A DNA stretch of 64,000 bases from UBA4636 sp045534575 (GCA_045534575.1 JAZSJZ010000001.1:167953-231952), one strand, 5' to 3'. Shown: positions 24,357 to 33,241, counted from the first letter of the stretch. Notes: generated by a model from the letters alone, not told the origin. Numbers and translations: made by a program.

Positions 24357-26078
24357 TTATTCGATTTTTACTAAAGTGTAGCCCTTAGGCTCTTTTGGTT
24401 GAAATAAAAACCCCTTTTTATAAAGGTTGATAAACACGATTAATAAAGCGATTGCAACGATTATAGAAATGATTGTGATAAGAAGGGCAAGGTCGTTAGT
24501 TTTGCCAACTTTTGCCGTTTCCCACATATCGTTAAGGTTTTTGGTTGTTTCGTCGGAAAAGCACTCCATAACCGTGCAACGATTAACCGTTTCAAAGTCA
24601 GGATATTGCGCGGAAAATTGCCTATCAAGTTCAGCCGTTAAAATAACGGGCGAAAAATATTCTTCAAGTTCGCCGAAAAAGTAAGATAAGTCAACGGCAA
24701 AAACTTCAAACTCTTCACCCTCTTCGATAAGTTCAAATTGGGTGCCGTCTTCATTCAATGCGTAATAGTTTTCGGTAACGAAATAAGACGTTTGGTCGCC
24801 ATCAACCACCCATCTATAAGTAACGTCCCACGCTTCTTCTTCGCCATCTTCTAATAAAGAGGCAAGGTCGGCTTTTTCTTGATACGAAAAGGTTGAAACA
24901 GCGCCGTCTATTAACTTTTCAACGCCTTCTAAGTTTTCGTCAAAACTATCGAGCGCATAGCCATACCAATCAACTGCGTTTTCGAACATAACGTCGGTTG
25001 CGATTGCCGAAGTGTAACCGATATATTCCATATTCATCTTCGCAATTTCAGGGCGGGCGAGGAAGTTAATAAACTCGTGAGCAAGTTCCACGTTCGCACC
25101 TTTTGGAATAGCCCAGCCGTCAAAGAAAATATTGCTACCTTCTTCTGGCACAACGTAGTTAAGATAAGTTCCGTCCTCTTCGGCAACGTCGAGCGTGTAA
25201 ACGGCGTCGCCACTCCAAGCAAAGTTAATGCTGATTTTGCCTTGAGCCATTTCCTTTTTACCGCTATCAACTTCGTAGCCGTAAATCTTGTCTTTAAGTT
25301 CGGTAAGTTCACGGCTTACAAGAGAAATGGTTTCCTCGTCAGTGCGGTTGTAAATTTGGGTAAGCGTTTGGTTATATTCTTTAGCCGAAATTTCGCCGTT
25401 TTTATAACTTTCTAAAACGTCTTTTAATTCGTCTTGATAAACTTTGCCAACGGCTAAAATATAGCTATCGCGCACGCTATCTTTAATAGTGCCTTGATTT
25501 TTATATTCGTCTTGCCATAGAAGCGACCAATGCTTTGCGTCTTCGCAATCAACCTTATCTGGGTTATAAACGAAGCCCATTGTGCCCCACATATAGCAAG
25601 CGGCGTATTGTGAAAGCGTTTTTTCGCCAATTATAAGTTCGCTAAAAAGGTTTTGAATATAGGCTGAAGCGTTAGATGAGTAGTTGGGTAAAAGGTCGTA
25701 ATTTAAAGGCTCGAGCATATCTTCCTTCATCATTTTAAGAAGCATATATTCGCTTGGGCAAACAAGGTCGTAAGCATAGGTTACGCCACTTGCCGTCGAT
25801 TTTTTGGAAAGGTTTAGCTCGTTATACATATTTTCGTTTGTGCCGAACGTCGAATATTCAACCACAACCTTTTGACCAAGTTCTTGTTCGCAATATTCTT
25901 CAAACAAAGAAATAACGTCGATAGACTTATCTTCTTGGTCTTCGCTGATATATTCTTCCCAGTTATAAATGCGAAGAATTGTTGCGTCTTCTTCAACCTT
26001 CGTTGCGCCTTGCATAAAGTAAAGCGCCAAAGATACTGCCATAACGGCAACGATAATGAGAGAAAAAATCTTATTCAT
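24357..26078 (-). CDS. potD: spermidine/putrescine-binding protein PotD, enlarged and membrane-anchored at both ends
   Basis: Substrate-binding component of a polyamine ABC importer. ILRIYNWEEYISED near the start, DLVCPSEYMLLKMM, the GTMGFVYNPD strand, AWSGDAVY and GWAIPKGA are PotD hallmarks. The 573 residues exceed the usual ~350. The excess is an acidic segment of roughly 120 residues (about 370-490) before the normal C-terminal part (YPDFETVNRCTVMECFSDET), plus a C-terminal transmembrane helix (about 534-556) and basic tail. The N-terminal hydrophobic segment lacks a lipobox Cys (LYFMQGATKVEE), so the membrane helices replace lipidation. It abuts potC (one-base spacing). Confidence 0.93.
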   Translation of the reverse strand: MNKIFSLIIVAVMAVSLALYFMQGATKVEEDATILRIYNWEEYISEDQEDKSIDVISLFEEYCEQELGQKVVVEYSTFGTNENMYNELNLSKKSTASGVTYAYDLVCPSEYMLLKMMKEDMLEPLNYDLLPNYSSNASAYIQNLFSELIIGEKTLSQYAACYMWGTMGFVYNPDKVDCEDAKHWSLLWQDEYKNQGTIKDSVRDSYILAVGKVYQDELKDVLESYKNGEISAKEYNQTLTQIYNRTDEETISLVSRELTELKDKIYGYEVDSGKKEMAQGKISINFAWSGDAVYTLDVAEEDGTYLNYVVPEEGSNIFFDGWAIPKGANVELAHEFINFLARPEIAKMNMEYIGYTSAIATDVMFENAVDWYGYALDSFDENLEGVEKLIDGAVSTFSYQEKADLASLLEDGEEEAWDVTYRWVVDGDQTSYFVTENYYALNEDGTQFELIEEGEEFEVFAVDLSYFFGELEEYFSPVILTAELDRQFSAQYPDFETVNRCTVMECFSDETTKNLNDMWETAKVGKTNDLALLITIISIIVAIALLIVFINLYKKGFLFQPKEPKGYTLVKIE

Positions 26079-26885
26079 TTATTTTCTTCCCCCGTTTTCT
26101 TTTGCTTTTTTGTTTGCGCTCACGTTCGCAACCACTACCGATATGATAATGATTAAGAAAATAATCGCAGAAAGCGCTCTAAGAGCAGGAATAGAAGTGT
26201 TCGCTGCGTTCTTTGCGTAGGCGTTATAAGCGTAGGTGGAGATCGTGTCAATCGTCGAAGGCTTGGTAAAGTTTGTTATAATGTAGTCGTCGAGCGATAG
26301 AGTTATTGCAATCATAAACCCAGACGCAATGCCCGGCAAAATTTCAGGAATAATTATGCTAGTTAACGCTTTGAAAGGCGATGCACCAAGGTCAAGCCCC
26401 GCTTCGTAAAGGTTTTTATCCATCTGCTTTAACTTCGGCAAAACGCTAGTTACAACGAACGGGAAGGTTAAAACCACGTGCGAGATAAGAAGCGAAGCAT
26501 AAGTTCTAGGGAACAAGAAGATCGAGCACGCAAGCGCCATTGAAATTGCGGTAACGATTTCAGCGTTAACGATAGGAATTTGCGTTACCGTGTTTAAAAT
26601 ATTGAAAGTTCTTTTCTTTGAATAGAACATCCCAATCGCGCCGATAGTGCCAAGAATCGTCGAGATAAAACTTGCCGAAATTGCAAGGAGCAACGTGTTT
26701 TTAATAGCCGATAGAATCTTCTCGTCGGTAAAGAGCATTTTGTAAAGGCTAAAGTCCCAAGTATCTGACCAAATGCCCATTTCGTTGGATGCGTTGAACG
26801 AATAAATTACGAGTAGAACTACCGGTGCATATAATAAAATTAAGATAAACCATAGGTAGGTTGACGATAAAATTTTCTTTACCAT
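26079..26885 (-). CDS. potC: polyamine ABC transporter permease PotC
   Basis: A 268-residue inner-membrane permease with six predicted helices. The EAA loop, LYEAGLDLGASPFKALTSIIIPEILPGI (about 150-177, quoted in part: EAGLDLGASPFKAL), couples it to the ATPase PotA. The C-terminal LSLDDYIITNF segment is characteristic of PotC-type permeases. It overlaps potB by seven bases and runs directly into potD, so the operon is tightly packed. Family assignment is firm; substrate (spermidine or putrescine) is not distinguishable here. Confidence 0.95.
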   Translation of the reverse strand: MVKKILSSTYLWFILILLYAPVVLLVIYSFNASNEMGIWSDTWDFSLYKMLFTDEKILSAIKNTLLLAISASFISTILGTIGAIGMFYSKKRTFNILNTVTQIPIVNAEIVTAISMALACSIFLFPRTYASLLISHVVLTFPFVVTSVLPKLKQMDKNLYEAGLDLGASPFKALTSIIIPEILPGIASGFMIAITLSLDDYIITNFTKPSTIDTISTYAYNAYAKNAANTSIPALRALSAIIFLIIIISVVVANVSANKKAKENGGRK

Positions 26886-27703
26886 AATCCACCGCCTTGT
26901 TCGCTACCGCTATCTTTAAACTTGCCGGTAAAAAGCATAGTAACGAAAATGAAAACTAGTAAAATTAGCGAAATTGCAGACCCCGTGTGCCAACTATCGC
27001 TCGTTCCAATGTTGAATTGGTTTTCAATAAGTTTACCGATAATGGTAATTTTGCTGTTGCCTAATGTGTCTGAAATAACGTAACTTGTCGTCGTTGGAAG
27101 AAAAACCATAGTTATCGCGCTAACAATCCCTGGAACTGAAAGCGGAAGCGTGGTTTTTAAAAACGTTTGAACCTTGTTTGCGCCAAGGTCGCTAGAGGCT
27201 TCTAAAACGTTCTTGTCAAGTTTGATTAAAACGGTGTAAATAGGCAAAATGGTGAACGGCAAATAATCGTAAACCATGCCTATAAGCGTGCTAACGTAAT
27301 AATTTTCGGCTACGTTATAAAGCCCAATACTATCGAGAATAAACAAAAGTTCTTTCATTGCCGCCGTTCTTAAAACGAAATTTATCCACATAGGAAGAAT
27401 GAACAATAAAAGCAAAATTCCGCTCGATTTTTTGCCCGAACGTGCTAAAATGTAGGCGATAGGGTAGGCGATAAGTAGGCAAATTATGGTCGTTAAAATT
27501 GCCAAGCCGAAACTCGTTGCTAAGGTGTGAAGGTTTGCGCTTCTTGAGAAGAAGTCAATGAAGTTTGCAAACGTAAAATTGCCGTTAGCATCGGTAAATG
27601 CGTAAATAACTATTAAAACAAGTGGGAACACTACGAAAAGAAGCATAAATAGTGCGTAAGGTATTCCCAAATGCTTTCTTGAGAAAGAGAGTGCACCGAA
27701 CAT
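26879..27703 (-). CDS. potB: polyamine ABC transporter permease PotB
   Basis: A 274-residue permease with an N-terminal helix, FVVFPLVLIVIYAF, and the EAA loop VLEASSDLGANKVQTFLKTTLPLS typical of PotB (about 168-191; key residues E-A-x-x-D-L-G-A). FLPTTTSYVISDTLG matches the PotB C-terminal region. The start overlaps the end of potA by one base. Pairs with PotC to form the membrane channel. Substrate range cannot be read from sequence. Confidence 0.95.
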   Translation of the reverse strand: MFGALSFSRKHLGIPYALFMLLFVVFPLVLIVIYAFTDANGNFTFANFIDFFSRSANLHTLATSFGLAILTTIICLLIAYPIAYILARSGKKSSGILLLLFILPMWINFVLRTAAMKELLFILDSIGLYNVAENYYVSTLIGMVYDYLPFTILPIYTVLIKLDKNVLEASSDLGANKVQTFLKTTLPLSVPGIVSAITMVFLPTTTSYVISDTLGNSKITIIGKLIENQFNIGTSDSWHTGSAISLILLVFIFVTMLFTGKFKDSGSEQGGGLW

Positions 27704-29202
27704 TATTTCACCTTTAATTTAAGTTTGATATCTTCAGGTGCAATTTTCACGCTTACCTTATCAAACTCGTTCCAAACGTAATCAGTGTCAACGACGAAGT
27801 CCTCTTCTTCTTCCTCCGTCCTAATAATAACTTGGTAGTGGTCGCCCTTATAAATTATCGAAACGATTTGCCCCGAAACGTTGCCGTCTTCTTCGTTGTC
27901 GATAATCTCAATTTTATCAAGCGCAACCGAAACAGAAACTTCCGTATCGTTAAGGTCGATTTTTTGCCCGTCCGCCGTGATAAGATATCCTTCCTCGTCA
28001 AGGTGAGAGCCGGGGTAAAGGGTGGTAACGTCGCAGTCCCACTCACCTTCAGCAAAACAAACCTTATTATTGTTATTAATGTAGCCGTCGTAAACGTTAG
28101 CGTCATACGCCTTTTTCATAATGTGAATATCTTCAGGCTTTATGATAATGGAAACTTTTTCGCCAACGGCTCGCTCGATTGTGTCTTGAATAATAATTTC
28201 AGTCTTGCCAACTTTGAAAGCCATTTCATAATGAACACCTTTAAAGATGCTCGAAACAATTTCGCCGTCAACTTGACCTTTACCTTCATTTACGATGAAA
28301 ATATCTTCTGGGCGAACAACAACGTCAACTTTTTCGTTAATAGAAAAATCGTCAACCATATCGAAAACTTTGCCGATAAATCTAACCTTTTTCTCGCCAA
28401 CCACCGTGCCGTTTAAAATGTTGCTCTCACCAATAAAGTCGGCAACAAAGGCGTTTTTTGGCTCGTTGTAAATATCTTTCGGCGTGCCGATTTGTTGAAT
28501 AACGCCGTCGTTCATAACAACTATTGTGTCGCTAAGAGTTAGCGCCTCTTCTTGGTCGTGCGTAACGTAAATAAAAGTAATGCCGAGTTTTTTGTGCATT
28601 TCTTTAAGTTCAAGTTGCATATCTTGGCGCATTTTAAGGTCCAACGCGCCTAGCGGTTCGTCAAGAAGAAGAATTTCAGGCTCGTTTACTATTGCTCTTG
28701 CGATAGCAATTCTTTGTTGTTGACCGCCAGAAAGGGTGGTAACGTCACGCTTTTCAAAATCTTCAAGGTCAACCATTTTTAGCGCTTTTGATACCTTTTC
28801 GTCAATAACCTTTTTGGAAAGCGGTTGTTTTTTAACTATCGTTTCACCTTTTTTGTTTACGTAAGTTGCCGTAACTTTTTTAAGTTTTAAGCCGTAAGCA
28901 ATGTTATCGTAAACGTTAAGGTGAGGGAAAAGCGCGTAGCGTTGAAAAACCGTGTTTATTGGGCGGCGGAAAGGCGGGATAGAAGTTATGTCCTTTCCGT
29001 TTAATAAAATAGTTCCACCGTCAGGCTTTTCAAAGCCGGCAATCATCCTAAGCGTAGTCGTTTTGCCACAACCAGATGGCCCTAGCAAGGTAACGAACTC
29101 TCCTTTTCTAACGTAAAGGTTAATGCCGTCAACAACGTTAGTGCCGTCATAAGTTTTGGTAACGTTTAATAATTCAATAATTTTTTCTTTCTTTTCTGCC
29201 AT
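27703..29202 (-). CDS. potA: polyamine ABC transporter ATPase PotA with extended C-terminus
   Basis: The ATPase that powers PotBC. Walker A is GPSGCGKTT (residues 41-49), Q-loop FQRYALFPH, signature LSGGQQQR, Walker B ILLLDEPLGALD and the switch His in YVTHDQEEAL. At 499 residues it is well above the usual ~350-380. Between the Q-loop and signature there is a Lys-rich insertion of about 20 residues (KKVTATYVNKKGETIVKKQP). The C-terminal half appears to hold two TOBE-like regulatory barrels, each ending in a VRPEDI / IKPEDI / IAPEDI motif. The extra domain may alter substrate-dependent inhibition; inference. Confidence 0.95.
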   Translation of the reverse strand: MAEKKEKIIELLNVTKTYDGTNVVDGINLYVRKGEFVTLLGPSGCGKTTTLRMIAGFEKPDGGTILLNGKDITSIPPFRRPINTVFQRYALFPHLNVYDNIAYGLKLKKVTATYVNKKGETIVKKQPLSKKVIDEKVSKALKMVDLEDFEKRDVTTLSGGQQQRIAIARAIVNEPEILLLDEPLGALDLKMRQDMQLELKEMHKKLGITFIYVTHDQEEALTLSDTIVVMNDGVIQQIGTPKDIYNEPKNAFVADFIGESNILNGTVVGEKKVRFIGKVFDMVDDFSINEKVDVVVRPEDIFIVNEGKGQVDGEIVSSIFKGVHYEMAFKVGKTEIIIQDTIERAVGEKVSIIIKPEDIHIMKKAYDANVYDGYINNNNKVCFAEGEWDCDVTTLYPGSHLDEEGYLITADGQKIDLNDTEVSVSVALDKIEIIDNEEDGNVSGQIVSIIYKGDHYQVIIRTEEEEEDFVVDTDYVWNEFDKVSVKIAPEDIKLKLKVK

Positions 29203-29223
29203 AGTAAAACTCCTCGAAAGTGT

Positions 29224-29247
29224 GGCTATAAGCCCGTTATCTCGCTT
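29224..29247 (+). repeat. recurrent TATAA-GCCCG-TTA element
   Basis: GGCTATAAGCCCGTTATCTC followed by GCTTTTTT, in the 48-base gap between the regulator gene and potA. Its plus-strand T-run would not terminate the minus-strand operon. Confidence 0.55.
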
Positions 29248-29250
29248 TTT

Positions 29251-29787
29251 TTAAAAACTTGGTGGGGAAGATACCCAAATAAAAGTTGCCTTTTGGTTTT
29301 TAGTGTTGATAATATAATGAATTTTATCTGCCTTAAAATAAAAACTTTCGCCCTTTTTAATAACGTATTTCTTTTTGCCAAGATGAAGGGTAATTTCTCC
29401 GTCTAAAACAAATCCTAGTTCCTCGCCTTCGTGAGGCACGTCCTCTTGCGTTTGCTTTAGTGGGTTTAAGGTTACAAGCATTGGCTCCATAATATTTTTT
29501 TGTGCGTTTGGAACAATCCAGTTAAGAGTCATCTCGTCAGTTATTTTTTCAATAAAATCCTCGTCCTTAAAAACGATTTTTTCTTCTGTTTCATCTTCAG
29601 TGAAAAAATCTTTTAAAGACGAGCCAAGCGCCGTTAAAATATCGCTAAGTGTCGCAATAGACGGGCTTGTTAAATCGTTTTCAAGCTGAGAAATATAACC
29701 TTTAGAAAGTTCACATCTGTTGGCAAGTTCTTCTTGCGTTAAATCGCATTGAAGCCTCAGTTGTTTAATTTTATCGCCTAATTCCAT
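29251..29787 (-). CDS. XRE-cupin transcriptional regulator (PuuR-like) of the polyamine operon
   Basis: A 178-residue regulator. Residues 1-65 form an XRE helix-turn-helix (IKQLRLQCDLTQEELANRCELSKGYISQLE, quoted here as residues 7-36; recognition helix near KGYISQLEN). Residues about 105-175 are a cupin (MLVTLNPLKQ, PHEGEELGFVLDGEITLHLG, KGESFYFKAD, HYIINTKN). Such HTH-cupin proteins next to potABCD usually sense polyamines and repress uptake. It is the first gene of the operon and its promoter is covered by AAACAA/TTTGTT dyads, consistent with autoregulation. Confidence 0.92.
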   Translation of the reverse strand: MELGDKIKQLRLQCDLTQEELANRCELSKGYISQLENDLTSPSIATLSDILTALGSSLKDFFTEDETEEKIVFKDEDFIEKITDEMTLNWIVPNAQKNIMEPMLVTLNPLKQTQEDVPHEGEELGFVLDGEITLHLGKKKYVIKKGESFYFKADKIHYIINTKNQKATFIWVSSPPSF

Positions 29788-29810
29788 AATTCACCCCTTA
29801 AAAAGGTATA

Positions 29811-29873
29811 GTAAACAATTTGTTTAACAAAAGTAAACAAATGTATTATAAAGTTTGTTTTAAAGGTTGTCAA
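29811..29873 (-). promoter_or_regulatory. promoter and operators of the regulator-pot operon
   Basis: Minus strand: TTGACA (29868-29873), 17-base spacer, TATAAT (29845-29850). AAACAA-T-TTGTTT (29813-29825) is a perfect dyad downstream of the start site; a second pair (AAACAAA at 29835-29841 and TTTGTTT near 29854) flanks the -10 box. Repressor binding at these sites is inferred. Confidence 0.75.
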
Positions 29874-29891
29874 TGTTTTTTATAATAAAAA

Positions 29892-29936
29892 ACAAAAAAA
29901 CTTGGGCTAAAATTTACCCAAGTTTTATTTGATATT
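29892..29936 (-). terminator. intrinsic terminator after the PH-domain-like membrane protein gene
   Basis: ACTTGGG and CCCAAGT arms around TAAAATTTA, followed on the minus strand by a run of seven T. Confidence 0.8.
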
Positions 29937-29987
29937 AACTATAAGTTAATCTTTTTGCTGTCGATAAGTTTAAATTTTAACAAAAGT

Positions 29988-30449
29988 TTAGTTTTTAGGC
30001 TTGTTTTCGTCGCTAGAAGATGAAAACTCAAACGATATGTTTTTATTATGCTTTCGCATTTCTTCAACAAGTTCGGTAGGATTTACAGTTAAAGCGTTAA
30101 TCACAAAATAAGAATCGTTATCATAGTAAACAAAAAGTTTATTATTAGTTGAATCTAAAACGGCGCGGTTTATCGATTTTATTTCAAGTTGATTTTTCAA
30201 AAAGCCCCAGCAAAGCGTTAGGTGTTTTTCCGTAACTTTATAGTAAGAATTTATAAGCATCGAAAGAGCAAGTGCGAAAAATGCAATAGATATTAAAATG
30301 GTAGAAATAAAACTTGCCCAGTTATAAGAAGTTTTATCTTCCGTGGTGATGAGCCTAATCAAGTTAAGGGCAAGGCACGCAACTGCTAAAACCAAACCAG
30401 CGTATAAAAACGCTATCATAAATTTTGAGTATTTATATTTGAATTTCAT
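29988..30449 (-). CDS. membrane protein with PH-like cytoplasmic domain
   Basis: A 153-residue protein with two transmembrane helices (about 10-31 and 44-66), followed by a soluble beta-rich domain: YKVTEKHLTLCWGFLKNQLEI, INRAVLDSTNNKLFVYYDND and a helical VNPTELVEEMRKHN. This layout, including the sequence 'I..I.RA....NNKL', matches small bacterial PH-domain membrane proteins. The tail is Ser/Asp/Lys-rich and disordered. Monocistronic, between the pot operon and the ABC-F gene. Function unknown. Confidence 0.7.
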   Translation of the reverse strand: MKFKYKYSKFMIAFLYAGLVLAVACLALNLIRLITTEDKTSYNWASFISTILISIAFFALALSMLINSYYKVTEKHLTLCWGFLKNQLEIKSINRAVLDSTNNKLFVYYDNDSYFVINALTVNPTELVEEMRKHNKNISFEFSSSSDENKPKN

Positions 30450-30499
30450 ATTTCACCTCTAAAATTATTTTAGCACAATAGTTATCAAAAGGCAAACGC

Positions 30500-30528
30500 T
30501 TGACTAAAGTTTGTAAATTTATTACAAT
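30500..30528 (+). promoter_or_regulatory. promoter of the ABC-F gene
   Basis: TTGACT (30500-30505), 17-base spacer, TACAAT (30523-30528). The leader is only about 17 bases to the ATG, with no room for an antibiotic-responsive attenuator. Confidence 0.7.
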
Positions 30529-30551
30529 TATTGCTAGTTTTAGGAGAAATT

Positions 30552-32096
30552 ATGAGCGTTTTAGAAATTAAACAACTAACCCACCGCTATGACGAAAGAT
30601 ATCTTTTCGATAAGGCGGATTTGGTTATAAATAACGGCGAACACGTAGGAATAGTTGGCTTGAACGGTGCGGGAAAGTCAACCTTTATTAACATAATCGC
30701 AGGGAGAATTTCTCACGACGAGGGCGAAGTTAAGTGGCTTTCGGGAATAAGGCAAGGCTATCTCGACCAGCACGCTTCAATCGACGGAAACCTTTCGGTT
30801 ATGGAGTATCTAAAAGGCGCGTTTTCTCATCTTCACGAAAAGAACGCTCGGCTTGAAAAACTCTACGAGAAAATGGCTGAAGCTGATATGAACGAACTAG
30901 ATAGTTTAATTGCAAAATCTTCTAGGCTTCAAGAAGAACTTGAAAAAGAGCATTATTTTGAATTAGATTCTCAAATAAAGAAAGTTGCAAACGGGCTTGG
31001 CGTTAATAAATTCGGTTACGATACTAAAATTTCAACGCTCTCAGGTGGCGAGAGAGCAAAACTTATGCTATCTAAACTTTTGTTAGAAGAGCAAGACGTT
31101 ATGCTACTCGACGAGCCAACGAATTTCTTAGATATCGAGCATATAGACTGGCTTATTAAGTTTTTGAACGGCTATAAAAAGACGTTTATCGTTATCTCTC
31201 ACGACGTGCAGTTTTTAGATAGCGTTTGCAAATTTATCGTTAATATTGAAAATGGCGAAATTAGAAAATATACCGGCAATTATACTCAGTTTTTGGCGCA
31301 AAGAGAAATGTATGCCAAGCAACACGAAGACGCTTATAAACGCCAGCAAGCCGAGATTAAGCGACTAACTGATTATATCGATAGGAACAAAGCCCGTGCA
31401 GCAACGGCGAAAATGGCGCACTCTAGGCAGAAAATGCTCGATAAAATCGAAATCGTTTCAAAGCCCGTTGAAGCGTATGAAGCAGAATTTAACTTTCCTT
31501 ACGTCGATATTAACGCAAAAGAATTCGTCGTTCTTCAAAACCTTGAGGTTGGGTATAGTAGCACGCTTATTCCGCCGATATCGTTTATGCTAAACAGCAC
31601 CGATAAACTTTGGGTTCGAGGCACTAACGGCGTTGGAAAAACCACGCTTTTAAAAACGCTTATGCGAAAAATTTCACCGCTTAACGGTAGGTTTTCTATT
31701 CACTCGGGCGCAAAAATTTTGTATCTAGAGCAAGAACTTGATTTTAAGAACCCACAAATGACGGCTATGGAATATTATCAAAACGTCGTTCCAAGAGATA
31801 ATATTAAACAAGTGCGCCAAGCGCTAGCAAAAGTGGGACTTGTTGGAGAACTTGCAACTAAACCGCTTCAAAAAATGTCAGGCGGGGAGCAAGTTAGAGC
31901 AAAACTTGCCGTTTTAACAAAAACAAGTTCAAATCTTTTAGTGTTAGACGAGCCTACCAACCATTTAGACGTTTTAGCCAAACAAGCGCTCCTAAATGCT
32001 TTGCAAGAATATAGCGGAGCGATAATTTTAGTTAGCCACGAAACGGATTTTGCTCAAAAACTATGCAATAAGATTTTTGATGCAAGAGCCAAATAA
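30552..32096 (+). CDS. ABC-F family ATPase (ribosome-associated, no membrane domain)
   Basis: A 514-residue soluble protein with two ABC domains, GLNGAGKST and GTNGVGKTT as Walker A motifs, LSGGERAKL and MSGGEQVRA signatures, and Walker B sequences MLLDEPTNFLD and LVLDEPTNHLD. Between them lies the charged coiled-coil linker (RQQAEIKRLTDYIDRNKARAAT) of ABC-F proteins, which act on the ribosome E site as translation factors or resistance proteins. The short leader lacks an induction attenuator, favouring a housekeeping role (YdiF/Uup-like). I choose the ATG at 30552 behind AGGAGA, not an upstream TTG. Confidence 0.93.
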   Translation: MSVLEIKQLTHRYDERYLFDKADLVINNGEHVGIVGLNGAGKSTFINIIAGRISHDEGEVKWLSGIRQGYLDQHASIDGNLSVMEYLKGAFSHLHEKNARLEKLYEKMAEADMNELDSLIAKSSRLQEELEKEHYFELDSQIKKVANGLGVNKFGYDTKISTLSGGERAKLMLSKLLLEEQDVMLLDEPTNFLDIEHIDWLIKFLNGYKKTFIVISHDVQFLDSVCKFIVNIENGEIRKYTGNYTQFLAQREMYAKQHEDAYKRQQAEIKRLTDYIDRNKARAATAKMAHSRQKMLDKIEIVSKPVEAYEAEFNFPYVDINAKEFVVLQNLEVGYSSTLIPPISFMLNSTDKLWVRGTNGVGKTTLLKTLMRKISPLNGRFSIHSGAKILYLEQELDFKNPQMTAMEYYQNVVPRDNIKQVRQALAKVGLVGELATKPLQKMSGGEQVRAKLAVLTKTSSNLLVLDEPTNHLDVLAKQALLNALQEYSGAIILVSHETDFAQKLCNKIFDARAK

Positions 32097-32097
32097 A

Positions 32098-32128
32098 TGC
32101 CGAAAACGGGCTTATAGGCAGGCTTTTT
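32098..32128 (+). terminator. terminator after ABC-F gene with recurrent loop motif
   Basis: TGCC / GGCA stem enclosing GAAAACGGGCTTATA (reverse-orientation element), then GGCTTTTT. One base after the stop codon. Confidence 0.65.
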
Positions 32129-32181
32129 GTTGAAAAAAGAAAGTTTTTAACAAATTTTTAGTTAAAATTTTTAAATATCTA

Positions 32182-32244
32182 TTGCAAAAATATAAAATTT
32201 ATAATAAAATAAAATGGTATTGTGCAGTTTGCATAATGCCATTT
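32182..32244 (+). promoter_or_regulatory. promoter with long dyad at the start site of the PucR-like gene
   Basis: TTGCAA (32182-32187), 17-base spacer, TAAAAT (32205-32210). Immediately after it 15-base arms AAATGGTATTGTGCA (32212-32226) and TGCATAATGCCATTT (32230-32244) pair with two G-U wobbles. The dyad covers the expected start site, a typical repressor location. Confidence 0.65.
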
Positions 32245-32263
32245 ATTATTTTTAGGTGAATTT

Positions 32264-33241
32264 ATGAAGTTTAGGCTAGAAAAATTGCTAAAAGCCATAA
32301 AAGAAGAAACGGGCGTTGAAGCAAAAATTTCTCAAAAAGAAATGGCGTTTTTCGAAGGCATTATCTCAAAAAACGGCAAAACGTATTTTTCTGTTAAATA
32401 TGAACTTGAAAATTTGGTTTTATATATAAGTGGCGAAACTGATTTTCATAAACAAACAGCACTCCTTTTAAAAAAGCATATAGTTGCAGAGCTTCAATTA
32501 GATAAAGAACAAACGATAGCCGAGAAAATAAAGTCGTTATCGACTGGTTCGATAGAAGGCGAAAATGCAATAAAGGTTTTAAAGGAACTAAAACTTGAAA
32601 ATTACAAAAACTGCGTTATTTTCTTTACTTTAAAAGACGGCGATTTAGATTATTTAAAAACAATTCTAGAAAAATACAAGAAAAATCAATGCGATTGTTA
32701 TTTCAATTATGAAACTGCACTAGTTTTCGTTAAATTTTTTGATATTGAAGAAGACGAAACGGCGTTTAGCATTTCGCAAAAGATAATGGCTGAAAAGCAT
32801 TTAGAAAACCAACATTTAATAGCGTATATTAGCGGTGTTAACGAAGGCAAAAATTTGCGAAATTCTTTTAACCAAGCAAAACTTTGCTTTGATTATCGTG
32901 ATAAAACTAGGTTTAAAGAAAAAATTTATTCGTTTACCGATTTTGCGCTTTTAAAAGTTTTAGAAGAAGTTCCAAAGGTTAAACTTAAGGAAGTTTACGA
33001 TCTTCTAGCCAACAAAGGCTTGACTGCTATTTTTAACGACGAAGACTTAATGCAAACATGCGAAGCCTTTTTTAAGAACGATTTAAACGTTTCGCTCTCA
33101 GCAAGGGCTTTATATATGCACCGCAATACGCTAATGTATCGAATAGATAAAATTGAGAAAGAAACGGGGCTAGATATTAAGAAATTTAGCGATGCCGAAA
33201 CTTTTAAAATGCTGTCGATAATCTATAAATTAGTTAAATAA
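32264..33241 (+). CDS. PucR/CdaR-type transcriptional regulator
   Basis: A 325-residue regulator whose C-terminus is the PucR-family HTH_30 domain: TCEAFFKNDLNVSLSARALY then MHRNTLMYRIDKIEKETGLD and FSDAETFKML (about 262-320). The middle (about 100-225) fits the GGDEF-like ligand region found in CdaR/PucR proteins (VIFFTLKDGDL, LVFVKFF, IAYISG). The N-terminal 95 residues are unassigned. A 33-base dyad at its own start site suggests autoregulation. The element at 33240 starts at the stop codon, and an S41 protease follows 40 bases later; target genes and ligand are unknown. Confidence 0.85.
   Translation: MKFRLEKLLKAIKEETGVEAKISQKEMAFFEGIISKNGKTYFSVKYELENLVLYISGETDFHKQTALLLKKHIVAELQLDKEQTIAEKIKSLSTGSIEGENAIKVLKELKLENYKNCVIFFTLKDGDLDYLKTILEKYKKNQCDCYFNYETALVFVKFFDIEEDETAFSISQKIMAEKHLENQHLIAYISGVNEGKNLRNSFNQAKLCFDYRDKTRFKEKIYSFTDFALLKVLEEVPKVKLKEVYDLLANKGLTAIFNDEDLMQTCEAFFKNDLNVSLSARALYMHRNTLMYRIDKIEKETGLDIKKFSDAETFKMLSIIYKLVK

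Noticed and set aside
27832..28416. 194-residue plus-strand frame opposite potA
   Set aside because: Antisense to well-conserved PotA coding sequence; composition (Asn/Val/Phe-rich) is that of a reverse-strand shadow.
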